A stretch of DNA of 64,000 bases. Source: Proteles cristata cristata (lineage: Eukaryota; Chordata; Mammalia; Carnivora; Hyaenidae). Of this stretch, positions 31,750 to 43,489 are shown one piece after another. The position numbers were made by a program, and so were the translations under genes. The notes below the pieces were generated by a model. The model saw only the letters and a list, made by a program, of their open reading frames with translations. It had not been told where the DNA came from and searched no databases. Every line of letters starts with the position of its first letter. Positions within the stretch are counted from its first letter, which is position 1. The DNA is taken from contig JAESUZ010002694.1 of NCBI GenBank assembly GCA_017311185.1, positions 496,001 through 560,000 on the forward strand. The letters are read 5' to 3'.

Positions 31750-34700
31750 TCACACATGCGGTGGTGGTGGTGAGGCGGGGGTCGGATAGACAACTTCTCA
31801 GGCTGCACCCTGGGATCATCAATTCTTTCCTGGCTCCTGTGGGGTTACTGATCAACATGGCACCTCGTAAAGGGAGGTGAGACTGGTTAGGTACTTTTTA
31901 CCTGTAGGATGTTAAATAAACGATAAATTTTTCCCATATCCTCAAACTTCAGCAACTCCCTATCCCTAGGGAGTTAGGTCACTTTTGTTAAAATTACAGA
32001 AAAACACTCCTTCTGGGGAAACCAAAACCCCAAATCCTCCTCCTCCAGAAAACCTAGAGAATGGCCCCATCCTCTGAGCTGTGACCCAGAAGCCAAGGAC
32101 TTGTAAGCAGGAGCATCGTTTGGATTTAGCAGCCCGTGGGCCAGCGCCGTCCGCACCCTCCCAAGACCTGTGCAGGCCTTTCCATGAAGGATGCAACCCA
32201 CACTGTCAGACACAGTGACTCTGATGAGCCACATTTCAGCACAGCAGTGTCCGGCCGTGTTGATGTCCGTAATTGGTCACCTTGGCATAGAATAATCCAG
32301 CCTGTAAAAGGTTCTATCCTAGCAACTGTGGAGCAGCCGGGGCAGAAGCCACAACCTTCACATATCTCATATTCTTCTAAGTGCACAGAATTAATCATCT
32401 AGTCCTCATTTGTCTTGTGGCGCTCTGAGTTTCACCCTCCAAGTACGCTTTGGGCAGAGAGGTTTCAAACTTATTTTAAAGTTAAAAACCTTCCACTATA
32501 TCATCTCTTCCTCATGGAGCTTGGGCTCTTATGGAGACAGTTTTTCCTGTGCTCCTGTGTACTACTTTCATCAATCTCCTGGACCATAATCACACTTCAT
32601 CTTGTCCACTGTGTCTGTCCTTCAGCCTAAGCTCCTTTCCCTCCAGAAGTTAACTAGGTTTTCATAGATAGACACAAATGCAAGCACAATGAATTATTTA
32701 TGAGTTTGGATTGCCCAAGATTACAGCTATCATAGGCAGTCATTGCAATCTTAAAATTATTAGGGAAAAAAATTGATTTTGTTCTTCAAATAGGCCCTGG
32801 CTTGGGTTTGGAAATGCATTCTTAGATCTCCAAGACCCTAGGAAGGTGCAGTACATCACCAAGGAAATGAGTCTCTGGTGTTTTCTTTCGATACATCACC
32901 GGGACAATGATTCTTTAATAATAGATTGTCAAGTGTCTCATATCACAAGAACACTGCCGAGCAGAGAAGTCACTTTATTTATTTATTAGAGCGATGTATC
33001 ACTGCAAAGTCACCGGCTGATGCTCAGGGTCATGAACCCACACAGGATATTCTGCACCATTGTCATTATGATAAGTGATATCCTTTATGCCAAATTCAGT
33101 ATAACTGAGTTCTCCTTGAGGATCCTTTAAGAGTAATTGTGATAATCTTGACAGGGAGGCAAACGTTGTTGGTGTTGTTGAGTGCCAAGTAGAAATTTTA
33201 ACTGAAGCTTCACTTTAATTATTTGTGGCTCTTACTTAAGACCCTATTCATATGTTGTAATTATTATTATATCTTTCATTGTATATCAGACTATGAATTA
33301 CAATGTGCTTATTTCTTCATGATATGACTTAATATGTTTATTCTGTTGGTTGAGGACATTTTATATACTGGATGAATGACGCATTTTTGTTCAATCGGTG
33401 CTCTTCTCTTTTCTACCTAAAAATAGCATGTATCTCTTCTCCTAAGTTTGAAAATGCAAAGCCTACCTTGTAAGATTTTCCTTGTGAAAAATACCTCATT
33501 TAATTGATTTATACTATTTGCAAAATAGCTCTTCTTTATTTAGTTATTTATTTACGTATTTCTACATCACTCTTTCTGAAAGACCATTTTTCCTCTTCTG
33601 TAGCCCTATAAAACCCTCCCTTAGAGAGCGAAGAAGAAACTATCATATTTCAATCTTCCACCGAGAACATATTTTATGATATTTTTGTGGCCTCCTCCTG
33701 AGACCAATATAATTATTCCTATTTCATCAAAAGAACATTTAGAGAAGATATATACCCTCAAAAAATGATTGAAAGAAAAAATCATTCAAGTAAGGAATAT
33801 TGATTTTGGAAAAGCAAGAGACATTCATTATTCCAAGAATAGAAGCCTCCATGGTACTATTCCCACTCTCACATTAAATGAGTACATATTAAAGTGATGA
33901 CAATAATAATATAGTGGAGGAAACTGTCTTCTAATTGCTTCATATTAATATTAATGAAACAATAATTTCTTTCATCGAGACTCAGTATGGTTCTGGATAA
34001 TGTTGCTCACACTGAGGTCCATAGATTCACTGTGGTTTGGTACCTAACAAAAGAGGTGCTCTTTCCCTTCCTCCCTGACCCCATCACAATGTACTTGAAG
34101 CTCCCTCAAGTCTTTCCATCTTTCTACAAAGTTATATGTACAGCTGATAAATACTCTTCCCCTCATATTGAATACTAAATTACAGATCTGTACTATATAT
34201 GGCCTTGCCCAAATTTGTGTGCTTATAATCAAGCTTAGGTAAAGTAAGAGCCAGAAAACATTGCCCACTGTGCAAATAAAGCTGTCAGCTAGTTTGTGTA
34301 CCCACACAGATGGCAAGCAGACCAGTTAAAACAACAGAATGAGATCAACTAACGGGGGTTGTACTTATTCTCCTCTGAGGAGAGTCAGGCGCAGCATCAC
34401 GATGTGGGGAAACCGTGGTTTGCAGGCAGCAGACAGCAGACAGCAGGTGCCAGAGCAGTGGTATTCCTGGGACGAGGGAAGCAAGCAAATCTAAAGAAAT
34501 ATCGTGACTGCTTTGGAGGTGATTTCTGGCACGAGCCCCAGGGAAGGAGAACCCAGAGACCCCGACATTCCTGACGAATTGAGGAGATTGCCTTCCAAGG
34601 TCCCAAAGAGCAGAACAGCCAGACTGTATGTGGAGAATCCTGGAGAGCTGCCCAGGAGGAGAGCTCCGGAGATCTGCATGAAGATAACAGAAGTTGGCTA

Positions 34701-35221
34701 AGCCTGTGCCAGGAGGAGGTGCCTTACTACTCCAGGCAGGAAAAACCACAGGGGAAGTAGGTGGGGCCTTTTCCTGGCACCGTTTCCTTTCCGTAAGTCA
34801 AAAGGAAGAACTCACAACATGGGATGACATCAGATGAAGTCCCTGGAAGCATGTTGCCTAAGCAGGTACCCTAACAGAGCTTCATAAAAGCAACTGCATA
34901 GGCATCTAACTAACGCCAAGTCACTTCCCTCTGGGCCAGGACACTACGCAACATCCTTTAAGGGAACACAACAAAATTAACCAAATAATAACATGTAATT
35001 CACAATGTCTGGTGTCTAAACACGTATTTATCACTCATGCGAAAAAAGAAAAAAACAAAATAAAACAAAAAACAGGAAAATAGGATGAACGATTGGTAGA
35101 CAATTGATAGAAGTATATACAAGAAATCATAGAAATGATGTAACCAGCAAATCAAAGGTGTTCAAAGAGCTAGTAAACTCATTTTAAATAACTTTATATG
35201 TTCAAGGATATACAGGAAAAA

Positions 35222-35433
35222 TGGCGCCTGGGTGGCTCAGTTGGTTAAGCATCTAACTTCCACTCTGGTCACAATCTCACAATTCATGGGTTCTGGCCCC
35301 ATGTCGGGCTCTGTGCTAATAGCTCAGAGCCTGAAACCTGCTTCAGACTCTGTCTCCCTCTCTCTCTCTGTCCCTCCCCTGCTCGGGCTCTGTCTCTCTC
35401 TCTCAAAAATAAATAAAACATTAACAAAAAGAA
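35222..35433 (+). mobile_element. CAN/SINEC SINE
   Basis: Head GGCGCCTGGGTGGCTCAGTT, tail CTCAAAAATAAATAAAACAT. Imperfect target duplication (ATACAGGAAAA/ATACAGGGAAA). Inserted in ORF1-like L1 sequence. Confidence 0.93.
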
Positions 35434-35637
35434 AATACAGGGAAACTTAAGTAATATGTAGATGAATCTTTCAGAAAATGGTATTGTTGGAAATGAAAAA
35501 TACAACACCTGAAAAAAAATCACTGAATAGAGATTAAAAGACTACTCCAGAAGTAATAGTTGATGAACTTGAAAAGAAAATAAAGGTCTTTTCCAAAATA
35601 AAGAACAGAGGGATAAGTCTTTAAAAAATCAAGAGAG

Positions 35638-35850
35638 TTGGGGCGCCTGGGTGGCTTAGTCGGTTAAGCGTCCGACTTTCGCTTAGGTCATGATCTCGCG
35701 GTTCGTGGGTTTGAGCCACGCATCGGGCCCTGTGCTGACTGCCAGCTCAGAGCCTGGAGCCTGTTTCAGTCTGTGACTCCCTCTCTCTCTGACCCTCCCC
35801 TGCTCACGCTGTCTCTCTCCCTCTCCTAGAAATAAATAAAAAACATTAAA
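35638..35850 (+). mobile_element. CAN/SINEC SINE, young type
   Basis: Carries GCTGACTGCCAGCTC and CTCCTAGAAATAAATAAA. Perfect 15-bp target duplication AAAAAATCAAGAGAG at 35623-35637 and 35851-35865. Confidence 0.96.
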
Positions 35851-36232
35851 AAAAAATCAAGAGAGCATCTGTACACTATCTAACAAACATTTATAGTGTC
35901 CTAAAAGAAGGGAGGCATTACAAATATATTTGAAGATGTAATGGATGAAGTTTTTCCAAATCTGTTGAAAACAGAAAGCCCATGAATAAAGGCTGGTCCA
36001 TGAATCAGAAGCAGCATGAGTTACAAAACTACTGTGAGGAATACCATAATCAAATCGATGAAAATGAGTGATAACTACAACAGCAGAAAGAAAAGACATC
36101 TTATATGCAGAGAAACAATGACAATGAAAATGTGCTTGTCAGATATCATGTGAATAAGGAGACAGAGGAGAGACATCTTTAAGGTTCTGGAGAAAAGGTC
36201 AACTTAAAATTTTTTACCCAGAAAAATTATGG

Positions 36233-36422
36233 GTTTTTTTAAGTTTATTTATCTTGGGGATTGGGGGAGGAACAGAGAGAGAGGGAGGGAGAGAATCCCA
36301 AGCAGGTTCTGCACAATCAGCACAGAGCCCAACGTGGGACTTGAACCTATGAACCATGAGGTCATTACCTGAGCTAAAAACCAAAGTAGGAGGCTTAACC
36401 AACTGAGCCACCCAGGGGCCCC
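36233..36422 (-). mobile_element. CAN/SINEC SINE, old type, reverse
   Basis: Diverged reverse copy ending GAGCCACCCAGGGGCCCC. It splits an L1 ORF1-end motif (ACCCAGAAAAATTAT before, CTAGCAAAATTTC after). Confidence 0.9.
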
Positions 36423-36949
36423 ACTAGCAAAATTTCTTTAAAAAGTAAGGTACAATAAAGACTTTTTGAAATAACAAAATGTTACAAAACTCAGTTAACC
36501 CAGTGCTAGCAGACTCATGCTATTTGTGAAGACTCCATTTTAATAAGAAATCAGTTCCATCAAAATGATGTGTGTATCCAGGGAAAGCCCAACCAAAATC
36601 CCAGGAGTTTATTATGGTAGAAATTCACAAGTTGAATCTAAAATTTCTAGAGCCCAAGCAACTAAGCTAGCTAAAATAGTTTAGAAAAGGTATAGCCAAA
36701 TGTAGTCTGACTTCCACAAAGCTACAGAAATCCAGTCTGGTTTTGGCATATGTTTACCTATGTAGAGCAGTAGAGCAGATAAAAGAGAAATGGATCCTGA
36801 CTAGAAATGGATCGCAAATCTAATGTAAGGAGCTGAAATATAACACTTAGAAAAGGAGACAGGATATTTTTCCTAATTAGGGTAGGAAAAGTTTTCCTAG
36901 CTAGGGTACAGAATGAAGAAATCACCAGGAAACTAAGCAATACATTTCA

Positions 36950-37147
36950 GGGGCACCCGCGGGGCTCAGTCACATGAGCATCCGACTCCTGATTTTGGCT
37001 CAGGTCATGACCTCACAATTCGTGGGATCAAGCCCCTGTGTCAGGCTCTGCACTGAGCACAGAGCCTGCTTGGGATTCTGTCTCTCTGCCCCTCCCCTGC
37101 CCGTGCTCTGTCTCTCTCGGTCTCAAAAATAAACTATAAAAAAATTA
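36950..37147 (+). mobile_element. CAN/SINEC SINE, old type
   Basis: Head GGGGCACCCGCGGGGCTCAG, middle CTGAGCACAGAGCCTGCTTG (missing a block), tail CTCAAAAATAAACTATAAAA. Inserted into old L1 ORF2. Confidence 0.9.
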
Positions 37148-37574
37148 AAGGTTTTTGAAACATGAGTGTTTGTTTTCATGTTACTAAAGAATATTTTTAA
37201 ATGACAAGAGGACACATGAAAGTGTGCTCACATTATTTGTCACTAAAGAAATGAAAGCCACAGTGTATTTTTCTGTACATCTACCAGAATGTCTCAACTA
37301 ACAAGTGGTGGTAAGAGTTGAGGGCATGGGGCAGGAGGAACGCTCCCATGCTGTCTGTGGCAATGCTAACTGCTGCTACCCTGACAACAATGTGTGTTAT
37401 TTTGTAAGTTGCAATATCATATGACATAGAGAAATAAAAATAAATATGTCCACAGAAAAGTGTTCACACATATGCGCCTAACAGCTTTCTTCCCTCACAC
37501 CTAAAGAGGAAAGAATCTGTAAAGATGAGCAAAGGAACAGACCAGGGATACATGCAATAAACTGGAGAGTTCTT

Positions 37575-37802
37575 TTTTTTTTTTTAATTTTTTTTTTAAT
37601 GTTTTATTTATTTCTAGGAGAGAGAGAGACAGCATGAGCAGGGGAGGGTCAGAGAGAGAGAGGAGTCACAGACTGAAACAGGCTCCAGGCTCTGAGCTGG
37701 CAGTCAGCACAGAGCCCGACGCGGGGCTCGAACCCACGAACCGCGAGATCATGACCTAAGCGAAAGTCGGACGCTTAACCGACTAAGCCACCCAGGCGCC
37801 CC
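37575..37802 (-). mobile_element. CAN/SINEC SINE, young type, reverse
   Basis: Near-consensus young copy. Duplication TAAACTGGAGAGTTCTT/TAAACTGGACAATTCTT (37558-37574, 37803-37819), two mismatches. Inserted in the L1 3' region. Confidence 0.95.
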
Positions 37803-38110
37803 TAAACTGGACAATTCTTAAGCTTAAGTCAGCTAAGGGAACAGAGATGCATACAGCCCACTGCGCATGCTCTGATTCCATTTGTCTTAAAGTCTAACAA
37901 AGTCAAACTGTCACGACAGAAAGCCAGGAACAGGAGCTGTGTGAATGGTTGACTGAAGGACACAGAGGATTTTCTGTGTGCATAATGGCTGAAAATCGTA
38001 GGATTGTTTTGGTGGTAAAAGAACTATAAACATTATTCAAATTGTGCTCTTCAAGTTGGTGAAGTGTACTGTATGCACATTATAGCTCAATAAATCTTAA
38101 ATAAAGCTTG

Positions 38111-39327
38111 CTTTTAGGGTAACGGACTTGATTTACATTCTGAATGGGTACAGTTCTGGAATCTATCACCTACTGAGAGGTATCAATTTGCTGTGTTTTC
38201 TTACAAAGTGGTATTACATATGTAATAGATCTTTTGCTCTTAAAACAAAGTTTGGATTAGATATTCATTTTATATACTTTGCATTGACACTGAAGTTTAA
38301 TGGTATATCGGTGGAAAATACAGCTTTAGTGTTATTAAATGGCAAATCCTTAAAAGCGGCAATTTCTTCTTAATGGGATTTTGATAAGTTTGAACCCTAA
38401 CTTTTATTTTTCCCGGGTAAACAAGGACTTAACATTGTCAAATTTATACGGCATAACTTAGACATATAAAAAAAGATCAAGTATAATAGTATTGAAGTAA
38501 GAGATGAGAAAAAAGTCAAACAGAACAAGATTTAAAAAAAATTTTTGTCTTAAATTGGTGATTTATTTCCAATTAAAATAGTCATCCATCATGCTAGCAT
38601 ATTGTTCTTAATTAGAATTTAGCAGGCTGTGGTAATTTGTGTATGATTAATTTGTAAATTTATTTTGATCTTGTAGCTGAACAAGCCCCATGTAAGAGGT
38701 GTTGAAACTTAATATGTACACAGGACAGTAACACTAAAATACATATAATTTAAGTCACTATTAAGGGAACAATATAATTATTTATTGAAATCACCCATAT
38801 ACTCTTTAAGTTTGAGGACACTAATTACAAAAGATATTAAAAATACATTATATGCACATTTTAAAATATTAAATACATATACATATAAATATATTTTAAA
38901 TGTATATATTTTAAATATATTTGTATGTATGTGTATTAATATGTATAAATACACACAAAATATATAAACGAATATTACCTTTGAGTTGAAGAAAATAGTA
39001 CTTTTCATCATTTTGTCCTCAAAATTCTCTTTGTAAGGGACCACTTTTTTGACATTATCTCCAAATATATGCTGTGACCTTGAGCCAGACTGATATGCTG
39101 AACTTCATTCATTGGTAAAACAGAAATTATTACTCATTTGCCCTCCTGCACACTAGTTCTAGTGATACATGGCTAAAAGTGATCCACTCCTGCACAACAT
39201 CTGTAGAAAATGTGTGTATTTCATGGATTCCATAGATGATTTGCTTAGAAATATGTCATCAATTAATCGATCCAGGGACAAAGTAAATAATCCATCTGCT
39301 TCCTGATGCTTTCTAAAAATTGTTTTA
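38111..39327. other. Unique, very AT-rich DNA, no gene seen
   Basis: Includes an AT-rich low-complexity stretch (38870-38970) that makes Tyr/Ile-rich frames on both strands. No recognised repeat or exon. Confidence 0.45.
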
Positions 39328-39541
39328 GGGGCACCTGAGTGGCTCGTTGGGTTAGGCGTCTGACTTCAGCTCAGATCATTATCTCATGATTTTTGGGTTC
39401 GACCCCACATCGGACTTTGTGCTGACAGCTCGGAGCCTGGAATCTGCTTTGGATTCTGTGTCTCCCTCTCTCCCTGTCCCTTCCCTACTCATGCTTTGTC
39501 TCTCTTCCTCTCTCAAAAATAACATTAAAAAAATAAAAAAT
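39328..39541 (+). mobile_element. CAN/SINEC SINE, older type
   Basis: Head GGGGCACCTGAGTGGCTCGT. Flanks TAAAAATTGTTTTA (39314-39327) and TAAAAATTATTTTA (from 39541) form a target duplication with one mismatch. Confidence 0.93.
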
Positions 39542-39930
39542 AAAAATTATTTTATTTTTTAATGATTGCATTATGGCCTATTCTGAAGTGGTGAAGATTA
39601 TCATTAGCTTGCTAATAGGAGTGCTTTGACAACAAGGATAGCAATTTTACAGGGGTTTGCATCATTTACAAATTATTTAACTGGTCACTTCTCTGGAAAA
39701 GAAAGCAAAGTCATCTAGATGTTAGTCAAGACTGGCTTTCCTTGTCATTGATATTAGTTATTTTCCCTTCTTTCAGAGGATCTGTGATACCTTAGAAGTT
39801 CAAAATACTAAATGACTGCACCGGGTCAAAATCCCACATACAGTCAACACACACACGCCTACACACACACACACACACACACTGCTGCTTAATGTGAAGT
39901 ATTCTCACTTCAGAAAAAAAATACATTTTT
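39542..39930. other. Unique DNA with a CA repeat
   Basis: No gene recognised. It contains the (CA)n tract at 39845-39882. Confidence 0.5.
39845..39882. repeat. (CA)n microsatellite, interrupted
   Basis: CA repeat interrupted by GCCTA near its left end (ACACACACGCCTACACACAC). Confidence 0.95.
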
Positions 39931-39948
39931 TAAAGGTTTAGTTTCCAG

Positions 39949-40169
39949 GGGCGCCTGGGTGGCTTAGTCGGTTAAGCGACGACTTTCGCTTAGGTCATGA
40001 TCTCGCGGTTCGTGGGTTCGAGCCCCGCGTCGGGCTCTGTGCTGACTGCCAGCTCAGAGCCTGGAGCCTGTTTCAGTCTGTGACTCCCTCTCTCTCTGAC
40101 CCTCCCCTGTTCATGCTATTTCTCTCGCTCTCTCTCTCCTAGAAATAAATAAAAATATTTTAAAAAAAA
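39949..40169 (+). mobile_element. CAN/SINEC SINE, young type
   Basis: Very close to consensus apart from two missing bases in the A-box-side stem (GTTAAGCGACGACTTTCGCT instead of AAGCGTCCGAC). Perfect 18-bp target duplication TAAAGGTTTAGTTTCCAG at 39931-39948 and 40170-40187. Confidence 0.97.
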
Positions 40170-40187
40170 TAAAGGTTTAGTTTCCAG

Positions 40188-41964
40188 ATGCTTATGACAA
40201 CTTATCATTGAGTACAGTTCATTTTAGTATTTTGCCCTCTGGATAAAATGTTGCCTCTGCATATAACCGTAGTTAGCACACGGGATTTCTTCTTCATCTT
40301 TTATTAGTTGTTTATGAAACTAACAGATGAATGTCAGCAGTTGCTTGATGGAAAGATGAAATATTTTCAGCTCCTCATCACTCTTACTTATGAAATACCA
40401 CACAGTATGACAAACAGCCAAATAATCATAGCCTATGATGACTTTGCTTTTCTGGTAAAAGAACTATAGACATTAGTCAAATTGTACTCTTCAAGTTGGT
40501 GAAAAACAAAACAACTACAAAAATTGCCCCAATGGTGCAGTTACCTTATGTATTTTCGGGATTGACTGGGATGACAGAGTAATGCTTTGTCCTAAAATAT
40601 ATTTTTCCAGAGTCGTCTCACATTCAGTTTTGACCGATCAGAAGGAAATTGTGCCATTTTCAAATAATTTTGAAAAGAGGTTATAGATACTCTTATATAA
40701 ACATGTCACTTACCTTTAGCGTGATAGACTGGGTTCAGATAATACTGATGATATGCCCTCCGGTGGAAGCGTTGAAAGTTGGTTTATGGTTTAGTTTGAT
40801 GTGATCAAAAGAAAGGGGAGGACTTGCTGTTTCCTTGAGGTCAAGATATCAACACCAAATGGGCTGGGGCAGGGAAAGCACCACTAAGACTTCAACAATT
40901 TTGTTTTGTTTTGTTTTTAAGGCAAAAACTGATCCTGTTGAATGATCAATGGTGTGTTCAGGGTTATAGAAGCTATGATACTCATGCTTGCGTTTTGACA
41001 TATCTGCTACTCTTTTACATTCATAAGGTCAGTGATTATGCCTGTATTTTAATTTTTTATTATGAAATATATTAAAACAAACCATTGTGAGTAAAAAGAG
41101 AATAATGAACATAAAATCCTTCTAAAGATAATACAGGCACACAAAACTCACCCACAAAATTTATCCTAAGTTTAGGTTAAGACTATATTTTAAACAAGCT
41201 AAACCAGTTTAAGAAGACAATAGAAGCTATAAGAACAATATGAATAAGAATAAGAACTAAAAGCTCAGAAATGAGATAAAGACATGAGTGATTGGAAAAG
41301 AGAAGCGTCAGAACTCAGAAAAGAGAGAAAAAATAATATATTTCAAATCTGAAGACGAAATCATAAAACTGTGTCCACACACAACATCAGATAAACATCA
41401 CCTATAATTCCGAATAAAAAGTAGAAGCTGTAAGGAGGAGAAAAAAAGAAATTCAAAAGATAATAAGAAAAAATAAGGGTTTGAGAGAAGTAAAGATATT
41501 TTAATATTGCCTTATTATGCCATTCATAGTACATTACGCTTTATTCCTACATTCTCACCTGTGCCCTCTGCTCTCTTTGGCTGGTGCGTGCTCACTTGTT
41601 CTCTCTCTCTCTCTCTCTCTCCCCACCCCCATCTTCTGTTCTTTCCATTCATCTGCATCTATAGTTCTGTCTCTCTCATCGCTTCTGACAGTTTCTCTTT
41701 GAACTTTTTGTGCTTATTTTCCAAAGAAACCATTTTCTGTATTTGGGAAATAGGTTTTAAAGACATCTTACATGTTTTTTAAGCCCCTTACTGCACCTAA
41801 ATTTGAAGGCTATGTCTGTCCTGAGCTAGCAGTGACACCTTGGTCAGGGTCAGAAAAATTAGCAAATAGTTCATTTACAGGTGCATTTTCAGGATGTAAC
41901 AAAACGCTTTGAGGAATTGCACCTAACCCAGTTTTCTCATAAAATAGGGATTCGGGACACCTAT
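40188..41964. other. Unique AT-rich DNA, no gene seen
   Basis: A roughly 50-bp stretch at 40450-40502 repeats an L1 3'-end block also present at 38017-38066. 41050-41120 has an L1M-like look. A minus-strand donor-like site (AAAG|GTAAGTG at about 40712) has no good acceptor. A (CT)n run lies at 41599-41622. Confidence 0.4.
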
Positions 41965-41965
41965 T

Positions 41966-42078
41966 TAAAAAAAATTTTTTTTTTAATTTTTATTTTTGAG
42001 AGAGAGAGAGAGAGACCGAGACAAGAGAGTGAGCCAGGAAGGAGCAGAGAGAGAGGGAGACACAGAATGTGACTCGGA
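41966..42078 (-). mobile_element. Truncated SINE tail joined to CpG-rich DNA
   Basis: Only the A-tail and CT-rich half of a CAN SINE are present (TTTTTGAGAGAGAGAGAGAG to GAGGGAGACACAGAATGTGA). Where the tRNA-like head should follow, the sequence switches to CpG-rich unrelated DNA. Confidence 0.75.
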
Positions 42079-42420
42079 AGTCAAAGGCTGCCCAGCGCCG
42101 CTAACGAGTCCGAGGCCCACGTGGCTCATAGTAAAGGATGTCTGGATTCGGGTTTGGTCGCGGCGGCCCCTGCGCGCTGCTGCTCCAGGCCAGCTTCCGT
42201 TGGTGACCCCCGTCGGTGTCCGGACCACAGAGCTGGCCCAGGGCTGCATGAGGGCCCCCCCGGGAGGGTGCAGGGAGGAGGCTCTGCTGCGTTAACGCCG
42301 CCTTCGCGCCGCTGCAGCTGCCATGGTAGCGCCGTCCAGTCCCGAGCGGCACAGGACGCGGGTTCGGGTCCCCAGGGCAGCGTGGGGAAAGACGTTTTGG
42401 GAACAACGGCTTAAATTACT
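42079..42420. other. CpG-dense island-like tract
   Basis: About 340 bp with many CpGs (for example GGTCGCGGCGGCCCCTGCGC, AACGCCGCCTTCGCGCCGCT) in otherwise AT-rich, CpG-poor DNA. It adjoins the truncated SINE. Two explanations fit: a small CpG island/first exon, or a GC-rich RNA fused to a SINE tail during retroposition. A plus-strand ATG in a strong start context (GCTGCCATGG at 42317) opens a frame to 42583 that runs into C-rich low-complexity DNA. A B-box-like GGTTCGGGTCC with a TTTT downstream is present but folds poorly as tRNA. No function assigned. Confidence 0.5.
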
Positions 42421-43489
42421 CTACATTAAAAGGAGTTTTACATTCCCTGACTTGTCTTGGTTGGATGGCTCTCTTAAGCAGAGCACCCCCACCCCCCACC
42501 CCCACCCCACCCCCCCCGTCAAGGATTTGGGTGCGGCCGTTCATCTGAGACTTTATCAAAAGAAGCAGTCAAGAGGAACTTGAGGGAGTGAGAGGAGAGG
42601 ATGTGCATTCTTGAGGGCACCGGGGCAGGCGAACCATAAAAATTACACCAGGACCTCGAAGAACGTTTCAGATCTCCCTGAATGACTCATCCAGTTGATG
42701 GGAAGTTGAGAATTACATCTGGTGGGCTTCTCCCACTTCCAACCTGTGCTTTTACATATATGCACAGGTAATAGAAATGTAGACCTTTTCGTTCTGTTTT
42801 ATGTATTTATGTATTTATTTTTGTTTTATGTCTATTCAGCAACTACCTATTATCTCTTGTTGCTTGGAAATAGTACAAGATGGCCGAGCCCCCACTTTCT
42901 AGGTGCTCACTGTGTAATGGACACAAAGGAGAAGAGGGAGTCATTTCAGTGGCACTGAGACAAATGTGGTATCTATGGGCCAGATAGGCTATAAATGTAG
43001 CAAGGGCAGGATGGGCGGGCACCCCCACCTATCGACACATGAGCTGCTGGAGGATTGATTTCTAAGCTAAGGATGAAGATGCAGCTAGAATTACATAGGC
43101 AATAAAAGCATAGAATATTTTCTAGTTAAGAAAGAATTAAAAATTCTAATTCCCACTTGACAATTGGTAGGACTGTGTTCATATTTTGCATGCAGCTCTG
43201 AAATGGACGGGACCTATTTACAATGTGCAGTAAACCTTCAGTAAACATCAACTCTACTATCACATCATTATCACCATCATTGATATGTTGTGTACCTAAA
43301 ATAACCCCAGGTAATACCAGCATTTCAGAATCCCTTTGCTAATGTGGTATCCCAAAAACATGGAGTGACAGTCACAGAGAGTGGTAGGTCCTGAGACTTA
43401 GGGAAAATTAATGCCGGAGAAAGCACCTAGTGGCTTGTGAGAAGGTCCTGTAAGGAGAGACACTTTCATACCAGGAAACGCACTGTAAA
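42421..43489. other. Unique DNA, no gene recognised
   Basis: Starts with a C-rich low-complexity run (42484-42519). Overlapping short frames on both strands lack domains or splice support. Confidence 0.4.

Larger units (their letters stand above)
30620..34339. other. Mostly unique DNA, no gene recognised
   Basis: A mixed region. 31200-31600 and 32000-32640 are GC-richer with several overlapping frames on both strands (for example 32126-32402), none with splice sites, a domain or clear codon bias. 32640-34340 is AT-rich. No SINE occurs over 6 kb, a notable gap in a window otherwise averaging one per 2 kb. It may hold old unrecognised repeats or conserved noncoding DNA. Confidence 0.4.
34340..38110 (+). 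mobile_element. Old L1 (L1M-type), nearly complete order, plus strand
   Basis: Pieces occur in L1 order: a GC-richer 5' region (34340-34800); ORF1-like A-rich sequence (35040-35220, 35435-35637, 35866-36230) ending with ACAATAAAGACTTTTTGAAA at 36450; an RT-side/C-terminal ORF2 segment (36540-36940, with AAAATTTCTAGAGCCCAAGC); the ORF2 C-terminus (37150-37570); and the 3' UTR (37803-38110, ending TATAGCTCAATAAATCTTAA). The ORF2 middle is missing. Five SINEs interrupt it. Frames at 34345-34749 are 5' region artefacts. Confidence 0.65.

Noticed and set aside
31602..31880. Cys-Val and His-Thr repeat frames
   Set aside because: Produced by the TG repeat.
34345..34749. 134-codon minus-strand frame with several overlapping plus-strand frames
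   Set aside because: Overlapping frames on both strands in the GC-richer 5' part of an old L1; no start context or domain.
40712..40770. Minus-strand exon ending at AAAG|GTAAGTG
   Set aside because: The donor is good but no acceptor with a pyrimidine tract lies upstream on that strand, and the open frame is short.
42317..42381. tRNA-like gene (B-box-like GGTTCGGGTCC, complementary GCTGCC/GGCAGC ends, TTTT downstream)
   Set aside because: The T-arm has two mismatches and no convincing D-arm or anticodon arm; likely coincidence.
42101..42406. 101-codon minus-strand frame in the CpG-rich tract
   Set aside because: GC-rich DNA has few stops; three other frames over the same bases are also open.
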